Below are positions 7,548 through 15,770 of a stretch of DNA of 64,000 bases, piece by piece. This stretch comes from Weissella minor (GTDB lineage: Bacteria; Bacillota; Bacilli; Lactobacillales; Lactobacillaceae): positions 190,299-254,298 of the forward strand of contig NZ_JQCD01000031.1 of the NCBI RefSeq assembly GCF_001437425.1. The letters run 5' to 3'. The position numbers were made by a program, and so were the translations under genes. The notes below the pieces were generated by a model. That model saw only the letters and a program-made list of their open reading frames with translations, had not been told where the DNA came from and ran no database searches. The stretch's first letter is position 1, and each line of letters starts with the position of its first letter.

Positions 7548-9113
7548 ATGGAAAAGCAGATGATAAAAATTAGCATATTTGTGAGCGGTATATTTGTTTG
7601 TATGTTAGACACAACGGTTATGAACATTGCGTTGCCGCAAATTAGTCAGTCATTTTCCACAAGTCTAGATAATTTGTCATGGGCGATAAATATCTATACG
7701 ATACTTTTTGCGAGTTTAACGATTCCATTGACCCGTATTGCTGAAAAATGGGGAATGAATAAATCAATTTTATTCGGCTTCTTGCTGTTAGGAAGTGGAT
7801 CATGTTTGTCAGGAATGGCAAATGCTTTACCTATGTTACTTATAGGTCGAGCGATTCAGAGTATTGGTGCAGCGCTTGTTTTTCCATTATCGATGACATT
7901 GGGAATTGAACAAGTTAAACAAGATAGTCGTACGGGTATGATTGCCCTATTAGGTGTGACTCAGGGGCTAGCGGCGGCACTAGGACCAATTATTGGTGGG
8001 GTTATAACGCAACTATTTTCATGGCGTTGGATTTTTTTAATTAACGTACCAATTATTATTTTGATTTTGTTTACGGGTCGTTTCGTTCTGAATCTGCATG
8101 AAGCAACCGGACAAAATAAACATTTTGATATAGCAGGATCAATCACTAGTATTATTTTTCTAGTCAGTTTGACGCTTGTTTTAACACAAGGGCGTATTTG
8201 GGGATGGACGAGTGTCGCGTCAGTGGGTACTATGATAGTCGCGCTATTAGTTTTTGTGGTTTTTATAATCATCGAAAAAAGAACAATGCAACCAATGATA
8301 CCATTAGAACTATTCACGAATAGGCAGTTTAATGGTGCTGCAATTGTTATCGTTTTAAGTAATCTCTTTTTGGTTGCGATTACGGTTATTTTACCGACCT
8401 ACTATACGACGGTAGCGCATTTTGATGCTTTGCATGCAGCTTTGATGCTTTTACCAATTACGATATTCATTTTTATCATGTCACCGATTGCTGGATTTTC
8501 ACTTAAAAAAATAGGAGCAAAACAGTTGATTACATTAGGTTTTTTGTTGATGGCTTTGGGGTACTTGGGCTTTGGGTATAATGGACTGGAGAATCAGCTA
8601 TATGCTTATTTAGATGGTGCATTGATTGGCGCAGGATACGGACTCATTACAGGACCAATTACGATTTTAGCCGCATCAGATTTTACAGGTGAATTACTTT
8701 CTGCATCGCAGAGTGTTGCAGGTGTGATGAGACAGGTGGGGACGGTATTAGCGGTGTCCATTTTTGTGACAAGCTTATATAGTAATATTGATAATGCCCA
8801 AAAACAATCAAATCAATATATGGAACAGTCGATTGGGGCATTACCAGTACCAAATCAGATAAAATCAGTGTTGATTGATAAGTCTAGGCAAGCGCTTAAA
8901 GATAATAATCAAACACAACAAATTCCGAAAAAGCATACCGGTGATAAAAAAATAGATGTGCGTATTAATATGACGCTTATAAAGATTAAAAAAGAAGCGG
9001 AAGCAAATATGATGAAGGCTTTTAAAAATTTATACAAAAGTGCCTTGCCATTCTTAATATTGAGTGCATTTTGCACATTGCTTTTTTGGAAAAACCAGAA
9101 AATTAGTGAATGA
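7548..9113 (+). CDS. DHA2-family (EmrB/QacA) MFS multidrug exporter
   Basis: 521 residues with about 14 membrane helices, the size and topology of the DHA2 drug:H+ antiporter family. The first helix holds LDTTVMNIALPQI, the family motif D1 (LDxTxVNVALP). Motif C appears as GVTQGLAAALGPIIGG, typical of exporters. A polar loop near residues 440-475 precedes the last helix. RBS AGGAG lies before ATG 7548. The promoter carries a PadR-type operator and a PadR gene follows 98 bases downstream, a common exporter-regulator pair (as in LmrR/LmrCD-type systems). Substrate unknown. Confidence 0.88.
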   Translation: MEKQMIKISIFVSGIFVCMLDTTVMNIALPQISQSFSTSLDNLSWAINIYTILFASLTIPLTRIAEKWGMNKSILFGFLLLGSGSCLSGMANALPMLLIGRAIQSIGAALVFPLSMTLGIEQVKQDSRTGMIALLGVTQGLAAALGPIIGGVITQLFSWRWIFLINVPIIILILFTGRFVLNLHEATGQNKHFDIAGSITSIIFLVSLTLVLTQGRIWGWTSVASVGTMIVALLVFVVFIIIEKRTMQPMIPLELFTNRQFNGAAIVIVLSNLFLVAITVILPTYYTTVAHFDALHAALMLLPITIFIFIMSPIAGFSLKKIGAKQLITLGFLLMALGYLGFGYNGLENQLYAYLDGALIGAGYGLITGPITILAASDFTGELLSASQSVAGVMRQVGTVLAVSIFVTSLYSNIDNAQKQSNQYMEQSIGALPVPNQIKSVLIDKSRQALKDNNQTQQIPKKHTGDKKIDVRINMTLIKIKKEAEANMMKAFKNLYKSALPFLILSAFCTLLFWKNQKISE

Positions 9114-9211
9114 AAATGGTATGATTATTGAATTAAGATGAAAAATGTTCAATCAAGCGCAATTATATGTTTGTATCAAAGTTGAATACAGTGTGTGCAA
9201 AGGAGTAAACG

Positions 9212-9730
9212 ATGAAAGGTAAGCATGTGATACTTGGTTTACTGAATACAAGAGGTGGGTTAACGGGTTATCAAATTAAAGAAATTGTGCAGACGCAATT
9301 GCATCATTTTTATGATGGTGGATTTGGTATGATTTATCCAACTTTGAAGAAGTTAGAAGAGGCTGAAATGGTTTCTAAAGAAACCATTAGCCAAGATGAC
9401 AAACCCAATAAAAATGTTTTTTATATTACTGACTTAGGTAAAACGGAATTTAATCAAGCCGTCAATCAAAAGACAGAACCTGAAGTTTTAAAGTCTGATT
9501 TTTTAATGAAATTATACTTCGGTGCGTCGCTGGATAGTGGAAATGATGTGACCTTTTTGAAAGAAGAATTAGTACGGAAACAAGCAAGTTTGCAGCAGCT
9601 TGTTGAAAACATCGAAAAGTGGCGCAATGACGGGATGTCCGATCATCAGTTATTTACTGTTGAGTACGGAATGGCGTACTACCGCGCTGCGATTGAAGTG
9701 ATTGAAAAAAGATTAGCAGAGATCAGCTAG
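9212..9730 (+). CDS. PadR-family transcriptional regulator
   Basis: 172 residues. The N-terminal winged helix shows the PadR pattern: ILGLLNTRGGLTGYQIKEIV, then GMIYPTLKKLEEAEMVSK and FYITDLGKTEF. The C-terminal part (about 95-172) is a long helical dimerisation region of the two-domain PadR subclass (AphA/YqjI-like). RBS AAAGGAG lies before ATG 9212. It follows the DHA2 exporter, and the exporter promoter holds a matching ATGT-N8-ACAT site, so it is probably its ligand-released repressor. Confidence 0.87.
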   Translation: MKGKHVILGLLNTRGGLTGYQIKEIVQTQLHHFYDGGFGMIYPTLKKLEEAEMVSKETISQDDKPNKNVFYITDLGKTEFNQAVNQKTEPEVLKSDFLMKLYFGASLDSGNDVTFLKEELVRKQASLQQLVENIEKWRNDGMSDHQLFTVEYGMAYYRAAIEVIEKRLAEIS

Positions 9731-9744
9731 AAAATAGTCCATAA

Positions 9745-9776
9745 AAAAGCGCCAACGGCATTACGTTGGCGCTTTT
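9745..9776. terminator. Bidirectional terminator between padR and hxlR-type genes
   Basis: AAAAGCGCCAACG / CGTTGGCGCTTTT, six-base loop, A and T runs on both sides, serving two convergent genes. Confidence 0.88.
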
Positions 9777-9779
9777 GAT

Positions 9780-10145
9780 TTATTCATCTGAATTTGCTTG
9801 AGCTTCTGCTTCACGAGCAACCATTTGGGCATAATCATCGCCCCAAATTTCCATGGCCCGGATAACGGGATACAGCGATTTGCCAAATTCAGTCAAACGG
9901 TATTCAGTCTTAACAGGCACGACTGGGTAGATGGTTTTATCGATGAGCCCATCAGCTTCTAATTCACTTAGTTGCTTAGCTAACATTCTTTTGGAAACGT
10001 AGGGAAGCTTGCTTTCAAATTCGGAAAAGCGAAGGACTTTATTTTCAAACAAATGATACAAAATCACACTTTTCCATTTACCGGAAATAAATTGTAAAGT
10101 GTTTTGAACGGGACAACCTAAATCACAATCATAAACTTCGCGCAT
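9780..10145 (-). CDS. HxlR-family transcriptional regulator
   Basis: 121 residues from the ATG at 10145 (or TTG 10148); GGAGG sits 13 bases upstream, so the longer frame to 10190 is unlikely. The family pattern is clear: CDLGCPVQNTLQFISGKWKSVILYHL, RFSEFESKLPYVSKRMLAKQLSELEADGLI and a wing. Cys11 before Pro12 matches the conserved sensing cysteine of YodB, QsrR and HypR, and a second Cys is at position 7. The gene is divergent from a quinone-reductase-like gene with a perfect palindrome between them, as in quinone/aldehyde stress switches. Confidence 0.88.
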   Translation of the reverse strand: MREVYDCDLGCPVQNTLQFISGKWKSVILYHLFENKVLRFSEFESKLPYVSKRMLAKQLSELEADGLIDKTIYPVVPVKTEYRLTEFGKSLYPVIRAMEIWGDDYAQMVAREAEAQANSDE

Positions 10146-10204
10146 CAAAATGACAGTACCTCCAAATTTTAATATTAAACTTCCCCTCATATATCTATCC
10201 TAGC

Positions 10205-10220
10205 ACTTGTTGCAACAAGT
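10205..10220. promoter_or_regulatory. Perfect 16-bp palindrome, probable HxlR-type operator
   Basis: ACTTGTTGCAACAAGT is a perfect palindrome in the gap between the divergent HxlR-type and oxidoreductase genes. It contains a TTGCAA that could serve as a -35 element for the minus-strand gene. Confidence 0.6.
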
Positions 10221-10319
10221 AGGTGAATTAATCTGCACCTAGTGCCTTTAAATTCACGTCTTCCATTGCTGAACGAAAGGTCTAACATAGTAGTTAGTAA
10301 AGCGAGGAGGGCTTGGAAG

Positions 10320-11348
10320 ATGACAAATAACATTAAAGCGGTTGGCTTTTACCAACATTTACCAATTTCAGATGCAAAGAGTTTTGAGGATATTGAATTA
10401 CCAGTACCAACGGTTGGTGGTCATGATTTATTAGTACGTGTTGACGGTGTATCAGTGAACCCAGTTGATGTTGGTGTCCGTAAAGGTGGTCGTCCCAAGC
10501 CCTTAAAGCATCCAAAAATTATTGGATGGGATGCGGTGGGGACTGTGATTGATACAGGCTCAGAAGTATCACTTTTCGCAAAAGGTGATCGTGTTTGGTA
10601 TGCTGGTGACTTTACGAAGTCAGGGAGTGATGCGCAAAATCAAGTCGTTGATGAACGGATTGTTGGTCATGCACCAAAGAATTTAGACGATGAATCTGCC
10701 GCAGCGGTTCCATTGGTTGGATTGACCGCATATGAATCACTTTTTGAAAAATTGCATATCACATGGGGTAATAATGCGGATAAAACGATTTTGATTATTA
10801 ACGGTGCCGGTGGTGTTGGTTCAATGGCCGTCCAATTGGCTAAACTGGCCGGACTCAAAGTGATTGCAACAGCTTCACGACCAGATTCAGTAGCCTGGGT
10901 TGAACAGCTAGGGGCAGACGAGGTGATTGATCATCATCAAGATTTGGTTAAGCAAGTGCATGCCTTGGGGTTACAATATGTTGATTATGTCTTGAATTTG
11001 AATAATCTTGATGCCCATTGGGATGAGATTGCAGAAGTTATTAAGCCTAATGGGATGATTGCAGCAACAACTGAAAACCATCGCTTGATTGATTTGCAAA
11101 AATTAACCAAGAAACGTGCTACATTCGCCTGGGAATGGATGTATAGTAAGTCTTATTATCAGGTTGATTTAGAATCACAGCATGAAATTTTGGATGAAAT
11201 TGCGAAGCTATATGAAGATGGTAAATTGCAAACATTAGATAAAATTCATTACAGTCCGATTAATGCTGAGAATATGCGCAAAGCACATGCAGATGTTGAA
11301 TCCGGTAAAATGGTCGGGAAAGTTGTTTTAACTGGTTGGGAAAAATAG
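10320..11348 (+). CDS. MDR-family quinone oxidoreductase / alcohol dehydrogenase-like protein
   Basis: 342 residues from ATG 10320, chosen because AGGAGG lies about 12 bases upstream and homologs start at this point; the frame is open back to 10242. GroES-like N-terminal domain (VRVDGVSVNPVDVGVR, GWDAVGTV) and a Rossmann domain with INGAGGVGSMAVQLAKLAG (NADPH binding). The zinc ligands of true alcohol dehydrogenases are absent, so this is the zinc-independent quinone oxidoreductase branch. Expected to reduce quinones or enals with NADPH in the cytoplasm. Divergent from a HxlR-type regulator, which probably controls it under electrophile stress. Confidence 0.85.
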   Translation: MTNNIKAVGFYQHLPISDAKSFEDIELPVPTVGGHDLLVRVDGVSVNPVDVGVRKGGRPKPLKHPKIIGWDAVGTVIDTGSEVSLFAKGDRVWYAGDFTKSGSDAQNQVVDERIVGHAPKNLDDESAAAVPLVGLTAYESLFEKLHITWGNNADKTILIINGAGGVGSMAVQLAKLAGLKVIATASRPDSVAWVEQLGADEVIDHHQDLVKQVHALGLQYVDYVLNLNNLDAHWDEIAEVIKPNGMIAATTENHRLIDLQKLTKKRATFAWEWMYSKSYYQVDLESQHEILDEIAKLYEDGKLQTLDKIHYSPINAENMRKAHADVESGKMVGKVVLTGWEK

Positions 11349-11369
11349 GTGTTAGGCCAATAAATCCAA

Positions 11370-11406
11370 TAAAAAACCGCTTAGCGTAAACTAAGCGGTT
11401 TTTATT
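11370..11406. terminator. Terminator between the oxidoreductase and pepF
   Basis: AAAACCGCTTAG / CTAAGCGGTTTTT with a six-base loop; A and T runs allow use from both sides of these convergent genes. Confidence 0.88.
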
Positions 11407-13213
11407 ATTTAACAAATTGTTCTGATAATTCTAGGAATTCATCAATGTCAGCTTGAACCAAATCAGCACCAGCTTGCCAGAAGTCAGGCTTGGTTAGGTC
11501 AACACCTAAGTGCTTTTGAGCAAGTTCTTCAGTAGTCATGTTGGCTGTGTCACGCAACAAACTAATGTAAGCTTCTTCAAAGTTATCTTGTGTTTTCGCC
11601 CATGCATAAATTCCTGAGCTAAAGAGATAACCAAATGTGTATGGGAAGTTATAGAATGGCACACCATCAATGTAGAAATGGAGCTTTGATGACCAGAAGT
11701 GGGGGTGACGCTTATTTAGAATACCGTCAAACGCTTCGCTTTGCGCCTCATCCATTAACGTATTTAGGCGTTCAGCAGGTACATAGCCTTGTTCACGCTC
11801 TTGATAAAACTTGTTTTCAAACAAGAAACGGGTACGAATGTTTAAGAACATGGCAATTGGATTTGTCATCTTCGCATCTAGCAAAACAACCTTTTCAGCA
11901 TCAGTTTGTGCTTGTTGCACATTGGCATCTGCAATCAACAATTCAGCGAAAGTTGAGGCTGTTTCAGCCACGTTCATGGCATAGTCATCACGCCATAGTG
12001 GCAAATCTGTTAGTAAGCTAGAATGGAAAGCATGACCGAGCTCATGCGCGATGGTTGACGCATCGTTGACTGAACCTGTGAAAGTCAAGAAGATACGTGA
12101 TTCATGGATATCTGGTAGGGTATCCATCCAACCACCTGGTTGCTTACCAGGACGGTCTTCTGCTTCAATCCATTGGTTTTCAAAAGCTTGTTGGGCAAAG
12201 TCAGCCATCTTTGATGAATACTTGCCAAAGTTTTGGATAATGAATTGCGCCACGTCATCATATGAATGTGTTTCAGGCTTATAGTCACCAACATGTGTTA
12301 GTGGGGCAACTTGGTCTTGCCAACCAATCCCATCTGTACCGAGCAAGGCTGCTTTACGATCAAAGTATGCCTTAAACATCCCCTTATTCTGATCAACAAC
12401 TTGCCACATGGCATCAAGGGTTGCCTTTGACATACGATTCATCTCTAGTGGTTCTTCAAGATAATTTTCATAGTTGTGGGACTTTTGTTCCGTTAAACGA
12501 GCCCCAGCTAAATGATTGAGCGTGTCAGCTGTAATTGTTTCAGCTTGCCCCCACATGTCTTCATAGCCGTCCATTAGCTTAGAACGGGCGTCATTATCAG
12601 GATAACCATCCAGCATGTTTAGGGCTTGCCCAGCTGAAATCGTCTTTGTTTCACCATTCTCATCGGTAAATGGCATGTCGAGGGTCGCCGCAACGACATC
12701 GTAGTGACTTGACCATGCCGTGAGGCCATCCAACTTAAGTTGGTCAAGCAAGGCCTCGGTCTCAGGACGGCCTAAACGTTGGGCGCTATGACGTAGTTCC
12801 TTTAAAGTGAAAGCAACTGGTGCTAACTCAGGTAAGGCCACAATTTTTTCAAAGCTTGCGGCATCAAAATGTGCTAATAATAGCTTGTAGGCATTGAAGG
12901 GTTGGTTAAAGCCAGCAGAGAGGCTTTGAATTCTATTATCAACTGAACGGTAAGTCGGATTTGTATAATCGGCTGAAATTAAACCATTAATATAGGTACC
13001 AACGGTCTTTAGACCACTTTCAAGGTCTTGGACAAGTTGAGTGAGGGCAACTACTTCTGAAAAATCAGGATCAGCATCCGCTTGATAGTTGGCAATGCGT
13101 TGCTTGAGTGAGTCGGTTTGGTGTTGAATGGTTGCTAACTTCTCAGTAAAAGCATCCCCTTCCACGCCACCTGGGTATAGGTCAATTAAATTCCAATTTT
13201 CTGAATATGTCAT
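11405..13213 (-). CDS. pepF: Oligoendopeptidase F (M3B metallopeptidase)
   Basis: 602 residues, the normal PepF length. The zinc site HELGHAFHS (HExxH) is present, with the third ligand glutamate expected in NVAETASTFAE about 25 residues later. The N-terminal 200 residues are the helical M3 lid region. PepF is a cytoplasmic enzyme that cuts oligopeptides of about 7-17 residues in lactic acid bacteria. The ATG at 13213 is preceded by GAGAGGTG. Single gene, convergent with the oxidoreductase. Confidence 0.93.
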   Translation of the reverse strand: MTYSENWNLIDLYPGGVEGDAFTEKLATIQHQTDSLKQRIANYQADADPDFSEVVALTQLVQDLESGLKTVGTYINGLISADYTNPTYRSVDNRIQSLSAGFNQPFNAYKLLLAHFDAASFEKIVALPELAPVAFTLKELRHSAQRLGRPETEALLDQLKLDGLTAWSSHYDVVAATLDMPFTDENGETKTISAGQALNMLDGYPDNDARSKLMDGYEDMWGQAETITADTLNHLAGARLTEQKSHNYENYLEEPLEMNRMSKATLDAMWQVVDQNKGMFKAYFDRKAALLGTDGIGWQDQVAPLTHVGDYKPETHSYDDVAQFIIQNFGKYSSKMADFAQQAFENQWIEAEDRPGKQPGGWMDTLPDIHESRIFLTFTGSVNDASTIAHELGHAFHSSLLTDLPLWRDDYAMNVAETASTFAELLIADANVQQAQTDAEKVVLLDAKMTNPIAMFLNIRTRFLFENKFYQEREQGYVPAERLNTLMDEAQSEAFDGILNKRHPHFWSSKLHFYIDGVPFYNFPYTFGYLFSSGIYAWAKTQDNFEEAYISLLRDTANMTTEELAQKHLGVDLTKPDFWQAGADLVQADIDEFLELSEQFVK

Positions 13214-13402
13214 AAGGCACCTCTCATTGTTTTTTAATATTGTATCATAGAATCAGTCCATCCTTAAAATTATTAGGAATTTCTTGTAGTTAACGGGGTA
13301 TACATTTTAAATTTCAAATGATTTGCTATAATGGTTTAGTTATGAATTTTTAGATTTGTGAAAAGAGGAGTTCAGTCGAGCAAGACTGATATATTGAAAG
13401 AG

Positions 13403-14350
13403 ATGAAAAAAGGGACGAAAATTGCGTTGGGAACCTTAGTTGGCTTTATTGTCATGGTACTGGTTATCGCGGCTGGACCATTTTATATGGTTGAAGTGCG
13501 TGGAGACAAAAGCTTTGTGTTGAGTGGTAACAGTAGTGGGGAAGTTGTTAAAAAGGACCCGCTTGCGGACCAAAAACAAGCTTGGAAAAAAGTGGACAAT
13601 AAGCAAGATGTTGCGTTGACCACAAAAGATGGCACGCATTTGAAAGGGCAATACATTCCAGCTGCTAAAAAGACTAATAAAACCGCTGTGATGATTCATG
13701 GTTTTGGTGTGGATCATACGGAAATGATTCCTTATGCGAACTTAATGCACGACCAAGGCTACAATGTGTTGCTAAGTGATAATCGTGCAGCGGGTAAGTC
13801 CGAGGGTAGTTTTATTGGCTATGGCTATTTGGAAGCAAAAGACTATTTGGAATGGATTGATAAATTAATTGATGATAATCCAAATAGTGAAATTGTCGTT
13901 TACGGAACATCATTAGGTGGGGCAACAACAATGCTTTTGTCAGGAATGAATCCGCCTAAGCAAGTGAAGGCCTTCATTGAAGATTGTGGCTACACAAGTA
14001 TGCGCGAAGAATTAGTTTATGAGGCCAATACACTCTTTGGCATTCCAAAGTGGGTTGCCAATCCCTTGATTAGTGTCATGTCAGTTTATTCAAAAATTCT
14101 TGCCGGTTATTCATATAATCAAGTGGATAGTGTTGCGGCCGTTAAAAAGAACGATCGCCCAATGTTATTTATTCATGGGGATGAGGATAATTTTGTGCCA
14201 GGTTACATGGTGCATGACGTCTATGATGCGGCAAAGGGACCTAAAGAAAAGATGGTTGTTGCTGGTGCTGACCATATGGAAGCATACCGTTTGGACATTC
14301 CAAAGTATGAACATAAGGTTGAAAGTTTCTTAGATAAATATATGGATTAA
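13403..14350 (+). CDS. Membrane-anchored alpha/beta hydrolase
   Basis: 315 residues from ATG 13403; the frame is open to a GTG at 13358, and neither start has a well-placed ribosome site, so the start is uncertain. One N-terminal membrane helix (KIALGTLVGFIVMVLVIAAG) anchors a long outside domain. The hydrolase core shows the oxyanion region HGFGVD, the nucleophile elbow GTSLGG, the acid in HGDEDNFVP and the final His in ADHMEA. It resembles YqkD/YfhR-like proteins of Gram-positive bacteria; substrate unknown. An extended -10 promoter (TGCTATAAT, 13324-13332) lies upstream and a terminator follows. Confidence 0.82.
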   Translation: MKKGTKIALGTLVGFIVMVLVIAAGPFYMVEVRGDKSFVLSGNSSGEVVKKDPLADQKQAWKKVDNKQDVALTTKDGTHLKGQYIPAAKKTNKTAVMIHGFGVDHTEMIPYANLMHDQGYNVLLSDNRAAGKSEGSFIGYGYLEAKDYLEWIDKLIDDNPNSEIVVYGTSLGGATTMLLSGMNPPKQVKAFIEDCGYTSMREELVYEANTLFGIPKWVANPLISVMSVYSKILAGYSYNQVDSVAAVKKNDRPMLFIHGDEDNFVPGYMVHDVYDAAKGPKEKMVVAGADHMEAYRLDIPKYEHKVESFLDKYMD

Positions 14351-14353
14351 AAA

Positions 14354-14391
14354 CTAAGGTATTGTTGTGTTTACGACAATACCTTTTTTAT
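14354..14391 (+). terminator. Terminator of the hydrolase gene
   Basis: AGGTATTGT / ACAATACCT hairpin followed by TTTTTTA. Confidence 0.82.
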
Positions 14392-14434
14392 GTGGTCATG
14401 CTACAATAGAATGGACAAAGATGAGGTAAAGACG

Positions 14435-15055
14435 ATGACAGATTATTACTATACAGAAGAACCAACGGCAGCGCATGACGAGCATACTTTCCAATTTGAT
14501 TTATTGGGCCATCCCTTAACATTTACAACTGACGCAGGTGTTTTTTCAAAGAGCACGGTCGACTATGGGACACGGGCCATGCTTGAAGCCTTTGACCGCG
14601 ATGAAATTCCAGATGGGCCGATTTTAGATTTAGGGGCTGGTTATGGGCCTGTGGCTATATCATTGGCTAAAACACTACCCGATCGTCAATTTGTTGCGGC
14701 AGAAATTAATCACCGTGCCGCCGGGTTGATTGTTCGTAATGCACAAGCGAATCAGGTAGCGGATCAAATTGAAGTAGTGACATCGGATTGCTATGAAAAT
14801 GTGCATGATCGTTTTGCGGCAATTTTAGTAAATCCACCAGTGCGAGCTGGGAAAGATGTTGTTCAAACGATGATTAGTGAAGCCAAGAATCATTTGCTAC
14901 CGGAAGGGACATTAACTGTCGTTTTGCAAAAGAAACAAGGTGCTCCTTCTGCCAAAAAGCTCATGCTTGAAACCTTTGATAATGCCCAAACTATTTCAAA
15001 GGATAAAGGTTATTACATTATGGAGAGTGTGTATGTCGACGGAACTAACGCCTGA
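14435..15055 (+). CDS. RsmC-like class I methyltransferase
   Basis: 206 residues from ATG 14435, with GAGGTAAAG as ribosome site. Motif I LDLGAGYGPVAISLA and the catalytic NPPVRAGK (NPPxRxGK) are those of the RsmC/RlmG guanine-N2 methyltransferases. It is the single-domain short form seen in Firmicutes (YbxB type). It may methylate 16S rRNA G1207, though the target in Gram-positive bacteria is not certain. Its stop overlaps the tadA start by 23 bases, the usual order in lactobacilli. Confidence 0.88.
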   Translation: MTDYYYTEEPTAAHDEHTFQFDLLGHPLTFTTDAGVFSKSTVDYGTRAMLEAFDRDEIPDGPILDLGAGYGPVAISLAKTLPDRQFVAAEINHRAAGLIVRNAQANQVADQIEVVTSDCYENVHDRFAAILVNPPVRAGKDVVQTMISEAKNHLLPEGTLTVVLQKKQGAPSAKKLMLETFDNAQTISKDKGYYIMESVYVDGTNA

Positions 15056-15548
15056 ACAAATTGATTATTTTATGGGTCAAGCGTTATACGAAGCACGTAA
15101 AGCAGGCGCATTAGGTGAAGTTCCGATTGGGGCCGTGGTTGTGAACGATGGGGAAATTGTGGGCCGTGGCTTTAATTTGCGTGAACGTTTGCAAGACGGG
15201 ACCCAACATGCCGAGTTGTTAGCAATTAGTGAAGCAAATCGTTTGTTACATTCGTGGCGATTGCCCGAAGCACAGTTGTTTGTGACCTTGGAACCGTGCT
15301 TGATGTGTGCAGGCCTAATCCAACAAACGCGGATTACAGACGTTTACTATGGTGCCGAAGATCCAAAGGGTGGCGCAGTCCATTCCTTATATCAGGTATT
15401 AGAAGATGAGCGTTTAAACCATCAAGTGCATGTCGTTTCCGGTGTACGTCAAGATGAAGCAAGTCAGTTGCTCAAAGATTTTTTTAAAGCAGTTCGCAAG
15501 CGACGCAAGGCGCAAAAGCGGGCGGAGAAAGAAGCTAAAAATAACTAG
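15033..15548 (+). CDS. tadA: tRNA-specific adenosine deaminase
   Basis: 171 residues from ATG 15033. The zinc deaminase motifs are HAELLAI (HAE) and EPCLMC (PCxxC). It converts the wobble adenosine of tRNA-Arg(ACG) to inosine. The C-terminus is strongly basic (KRRKAQKRAEKEAKNN). The start lies inside the methyltransferase gene, so the two are coupled. The SRP RNA gene and dnaX follow, the standard Bacilli order. Confidence 0.95.
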   Translation: MSTELTPEQIDYFMGQALYEARKAGALGEVPIGAVVVNDGEIVGRGFNLRERLQDGTQHAELLAISEANRLLHSWRLPEAQLFVTLEPCLMCAGLIQQTRITDVYYGAEDPKGGAVHSLYQVLEDERLNHQVHVVSGVRQDEASQLLKDFFKAVRKRRKAQKRAEKEAKNN

Positions 15549-15580
15549 TCAAAAAAATGAGGACGTGTTATACTATCTTC

Positions 15581-15668
15581 TGGTGGGGCAAGTATGCACT
15601 TCGAATCGTGTCAGGGTCGGAAGGCAGCAGCACTAAGGAGACCGTGTATTGTGCTTCACTTCCTTAAG
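15581..15668 (+). ncRNA. ffs: Signal recognition particle RNA (small, 4.5S-like)
   Basis: The conserved SRP domain IV is seen as GTCAGGGTCGGAAGGCAGCAGC (15609-15630): symmetric loop, GGAA tetraloop and AGCAGC strand, with flanking arms that pair (TGGTGGGGCAAGTATGCAC with GTGTATTGTGCTTCACTTC). A -10 box TATACT lies at 15569-15574 with TAGTCA 17 bases upstream. It sits between tadA and dnaX as in other Bacilli. The RNA joins Ffh to target secreted and membrane proteins. Ends are estimated. Confidence 0.9.
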
Positions 15669-15678
15669 TATATAAAGT

Positions 15679-15714
15679 CGCTAGCTGATAATTTTATCGG
15701 CTGGCGTTTTTTTT
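15679..15714 (+). terminator. Terminator of the SRP RNA gene
   Basis: CGCTAGCTGATA / TATCGGCTGGCG hairpin followed by eight T. Confidence 0.88.
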
Positions 15715-15770
15715 GATAAAAGTTCTGTTAGAATAGAGTGTATTAAATTGACAGATTGGAGGACGTTGGA

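Noticed and set aside
10242-10319. N-terminal extension of the quinone oxidoreductase-like protein
   Set aside because: The AGGAGG before ATG 10320 and the GroES-like domain starting right after it fix the start; the upstream codons lie in the promoter region.
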